Source of the DNA: JAMZMI01 sp049115715
GTDB taxonomy: Bacteria; Bacteroidota; Bacteroidia; Cytophagales; Cyclobacteriaceae
Direction of reading: 5' to 3'
DNA: 64,000 nt
Assembly (NCBI GenBank): GCA_049115715.1
Contig: JAGDZQ010000003.1
Span: 248,001 to 312,000 of the forward strand
Shown in pieces: positions 62,464 to 64,000 of this stretch; within the stretch, counting starts at the first letter, position 1, and each line of letters begins with the position of its first letter. The translations under genes and the position numbers were made by a program. The notes beneath the pieces were generated by a model, which was given only the letters and a program-made list of their open reading frames with translations, was not told where the DNA came from and searched no databases.

Positions 62464-63012
62464 TTATTTAACCCAGCCTTCCAATGACATGGAATTGTCC
62501 TGATAATGTATCTCAAAAAAGTAATCTCGTAGTTCAAACCCATCTTCCTGCGCTTTCGCATGAAGCATAGACTCAAGTTGCTCTGCCTTAGGGCGTACCA
62601 ATGGGTGCATGCTTAGAAAAACGACGTATCGAGTCTTGGATTCAAATTCTCTAACGTCGAAATCAACGGGTATTTCGGCCATATCTTCTTTCAGTACTAT
62701 TCCCACAAACTGATCAATTTCATTCCCAGCAAGGGAGTCTTGAAGATACGTAACCGCCGCAAGTTCACCGTCGATTTGATTGCTGGCAATCAGTTCTCGA
62801 CTTTTAACAAATTGCTCTTCGATCACTTTGTCCGTGTATCTGGTCTTGAACTGCTTGCCAACCATTGTTCGTTTAATTGGCTCTAGTTTATAGACTTCTA
62901 CGGGCTCAAATCCTCCAAGATTGTCATAAACGTGATAGAGACTGCTGCCAATTACTACCAAAGAGACGAGTATAATAATGGCGTAAACGAGCCTCATGTT
63001 TTTAGTTCTCAT
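62464..63012 (-). CDS. Membrane-anchored hypothetical protein
   Basis: 182 residues. One N-terminal membrane helix (about 8-26), then a soluble domain with 'VGKQFKTRYTDKVIEEQFVKSREL', 'VGIVLKEDMAEIPVDFDVREFES' and 'FFEIHYQDNSMSLEGWVK'. The tail vaguely recalls GyrI-like/SOUL effector-binding folds but I cannot assign it. It overlaps the ABC stop by 4 bases. Confidence 0.65.
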   Translation of the reverse strand: MRTKNMRLVYAIIILVSLVVIGSSLYHVYDNLGGFEPVEVYKLEPIKRTMVGKQFKTRYTDKVIEEQFVKSRELIASNQIDGELAAVTYLQDSLAGNEIDQFVGIVLKEDMAEIPVDFDVREFESKTRYVVFLSMHPLVRPKAEQLESMLHAKAQEDGFELRDYFFEIHYQDNSMSLEGWVK

Positions 63013-64000
63013 ATAGATGCTACTTCCTTGTATTGCATTTGATGAAGCTGGGCGTAGGAGCCTTCTTTTCGAAGCAATTCATCATGGGTTCCTTCTTCTA
63101 TAATCTCTCCTTTGTCCAAAACTAAGATTTTATTTGCATTCTGAATGGTTGATAGCCTATGTGCGATCACAATAGAGGTACGTCCTTTCATCATTTGCTG
63201 TATGGCAGATTGGATCAGCTCTTCTGTTTCCGTATCTACAGAGGACGTGGCTTCATCTAATACGATAATTTTAGGATCGTAAACCATAGCTCTTACAAAG
63301 GAGATCAGTTGTCTTTGGCCTACAGACAGAGTCGCTCCTCGCTCCATTACATTATAATCAAGACCTCCAGGTAGTCTGTCAATAAAGGTATTGGCTCCAA
63401 CAAGTTGAGCGGCGGCTTCTACTTTCTCTCTGGAAATATCCGGATTGCGAAGCGTGATATTGTTGTAAATGCTATCTGAGAAAAGGAATACATCCTGCAA
63501 GACTACTGCTATGTGTTTTCTCAGATTTCCCAGATCATATTCTCTGACGCTGCGACCATCTAGTTGAATTTCGCCCTTGTTAATTTCATAAAATCGGTTG
63601 AGCAAATTGATAACCGAGGATTTACCGGCTCCAGTGGCTCCAACCAAGGCGAGTATTTCGCCTTTCTTGACATCAAAATTGACATTTTTCAGCACCCAGT
63701 CTTCATCGTTGTAGGCAAACCAGACATCTTTGAAGCTTACATCTCCGGCGATTTCATGAGGCTTGTGATCTCCATTGTCGGGAATGTGTTCTTCACTGTC
63801 CAGCAAATCCAAAATACGATTGGAACTGACTATGCCCATCTGAATAGTATTGAACCGATCTGCGATCTGGCGGATTGGTCTGAAAAACATCTGGATGTAC
63901 ATAATGAAGGCAATCAAAATTCCTAATGTGATTTCCTGACTAATAACTCCTGAGGCTCCCCACCAAACAACCAAACCGATACCGCCAGCCTGAATAATCT
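63009..64000 (-). CDS. ABC exporter half-transporter, C-terminal part (N-terminus outside window)
   Basis: The last 330 residues are present: the end of the membrane domain, then Walker A GATGAGKSS, signature LSVGQRQL and Walker B VLDEATSS with a normal catalytic Glu, and H-loop AHRLST. The non-standard signature LSVGQ with intact Glu is the other half of heterodimeric exporters (as in TM288). The complementary degenerate half may be the gene at 57899-59692. The frame is open to the right window edge, so the start is not visible. Confidence 0.9.
   Translation of the reverse strand, partial: IIQAGGIGLVVWWGASGVISQEITLGILIAFIMYIQMFFRPIRQIADRFNTIQMGIVSSNRILDLLDSEEHIPDNGDHKPHEIAGDVSFKDVWFAYNDEDWVLKNVNFDVKKGEILALVGATGAGKSSVINLLNRFYEINKGEIQLDGRSVREYDLGNLRKHIAVVLQDVFLFSDSIYNNITLRNPDISREKVEAAAQLVGANTFIDRLPGGLDYNVMERGATLSVGQRQLISFVRAMVYDPKIIVLDEATSSVDTETEELIQSAIQQMMKGRTSIVIAHRLSTIQNANKILVLDKGEIIEEGTHDELLRKEGSYAQLHQMQYKEVASI

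Noticed and set aside
1..64000. CRISPR array, rRNA operon, prophage or insertion-sequence transposase
   Set aside because: I looked for regularly spaced repeats, rRNA sequence and transposase or integrase motifs and found none.

Overview
The window looks like a chromosomal segment of a member of the Bacteroidota, most likely a Cytophagales-type marine or soil heterotroph. This is inferred from gene content: a SusD-like lipoprotein, a PorE-like TPR/beta-propeller/OmpA lipoprotein, a NusB with a long N-terminal extension, and many small families typical of the phylum (DUF4293, DUF4403, DUF6503, DUF2652, DUF1573, YtxH, YbbR, TMEM220). Most genes lack an obvious Shine-Dalgarno sequence. Two well-formed promoters, at tRNA-Phe and htpG, fit the TTG-N19/20-TAnnTTTG pattern of this phylum. 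No taxonomic search was possible.

Layout: 1-2853 holds the start of dabA and all of dabB, an inorganic-carbon uptake pair. An FAD dehydrogenase follows (3130-4698). The stretch 4900-10330 is an accessory island: a membrane protein plus DUF922 protein, an outer-membrane barrel gene flanked by two copies of a 129-bp element with 16-bp inverted ends, several nested inverted repeats resembling integron attC sites, a Fic protein, and a decayed YitT gene. From 10.5 to 23.8 kb come a multidomain secreted glycosidase-like protein, the lipB-exonuclease-rnr operon, a three-gene + strand group (YraN, EF-hand protein, frameshifted membrane protein), purM and the PorE-like protein. From 23.9 to 26.6 kb is a membrane Fe-S oxidoreductase operon with an embedded DUF1287 gene, then tRNA-Phe.

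The section 27-36 kb carries a cadherin-SusD fusion, a YwqK-like protein, an aldose epimerase, a NUMOD4/HNH-like protein that seems to lack its catalytic residues, htpG, DUF4293 and DUF2652 genes. The section 36.4-41.0 kb is a two-gene operon whose second gene is a 1218-aa phosphatase / kinase-fold-like / Omp85-barrel fusion. At 41.1-43.4 kb an HD-domain protein fused to a Pycsar-type membrane effector (PycTM) precedes a CRP-like regulator and a YiaA-like membrane protein. These two loci are the most interesting biology in the window.

The last 20 kb is mainly housekeeping: rluB-type pseudouridine synthase, scpB, a DksA-like gene, lipoproteins, a TMEM175-like gene with an internal deletion, a candidate small RNA with a strong terminator (about 49.3-49.5 kb), a WG-repeat protein, and the operon leucine dehydrogenase-nusB-ytxH-DUF1573-yajC-ybbR-coaE. 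It ends with two ABC exporter half-transporters, on opposite strands, whose motifs suggest the two sides of one heterodimer. All functional calls come from reading the sequence; no database search was run.
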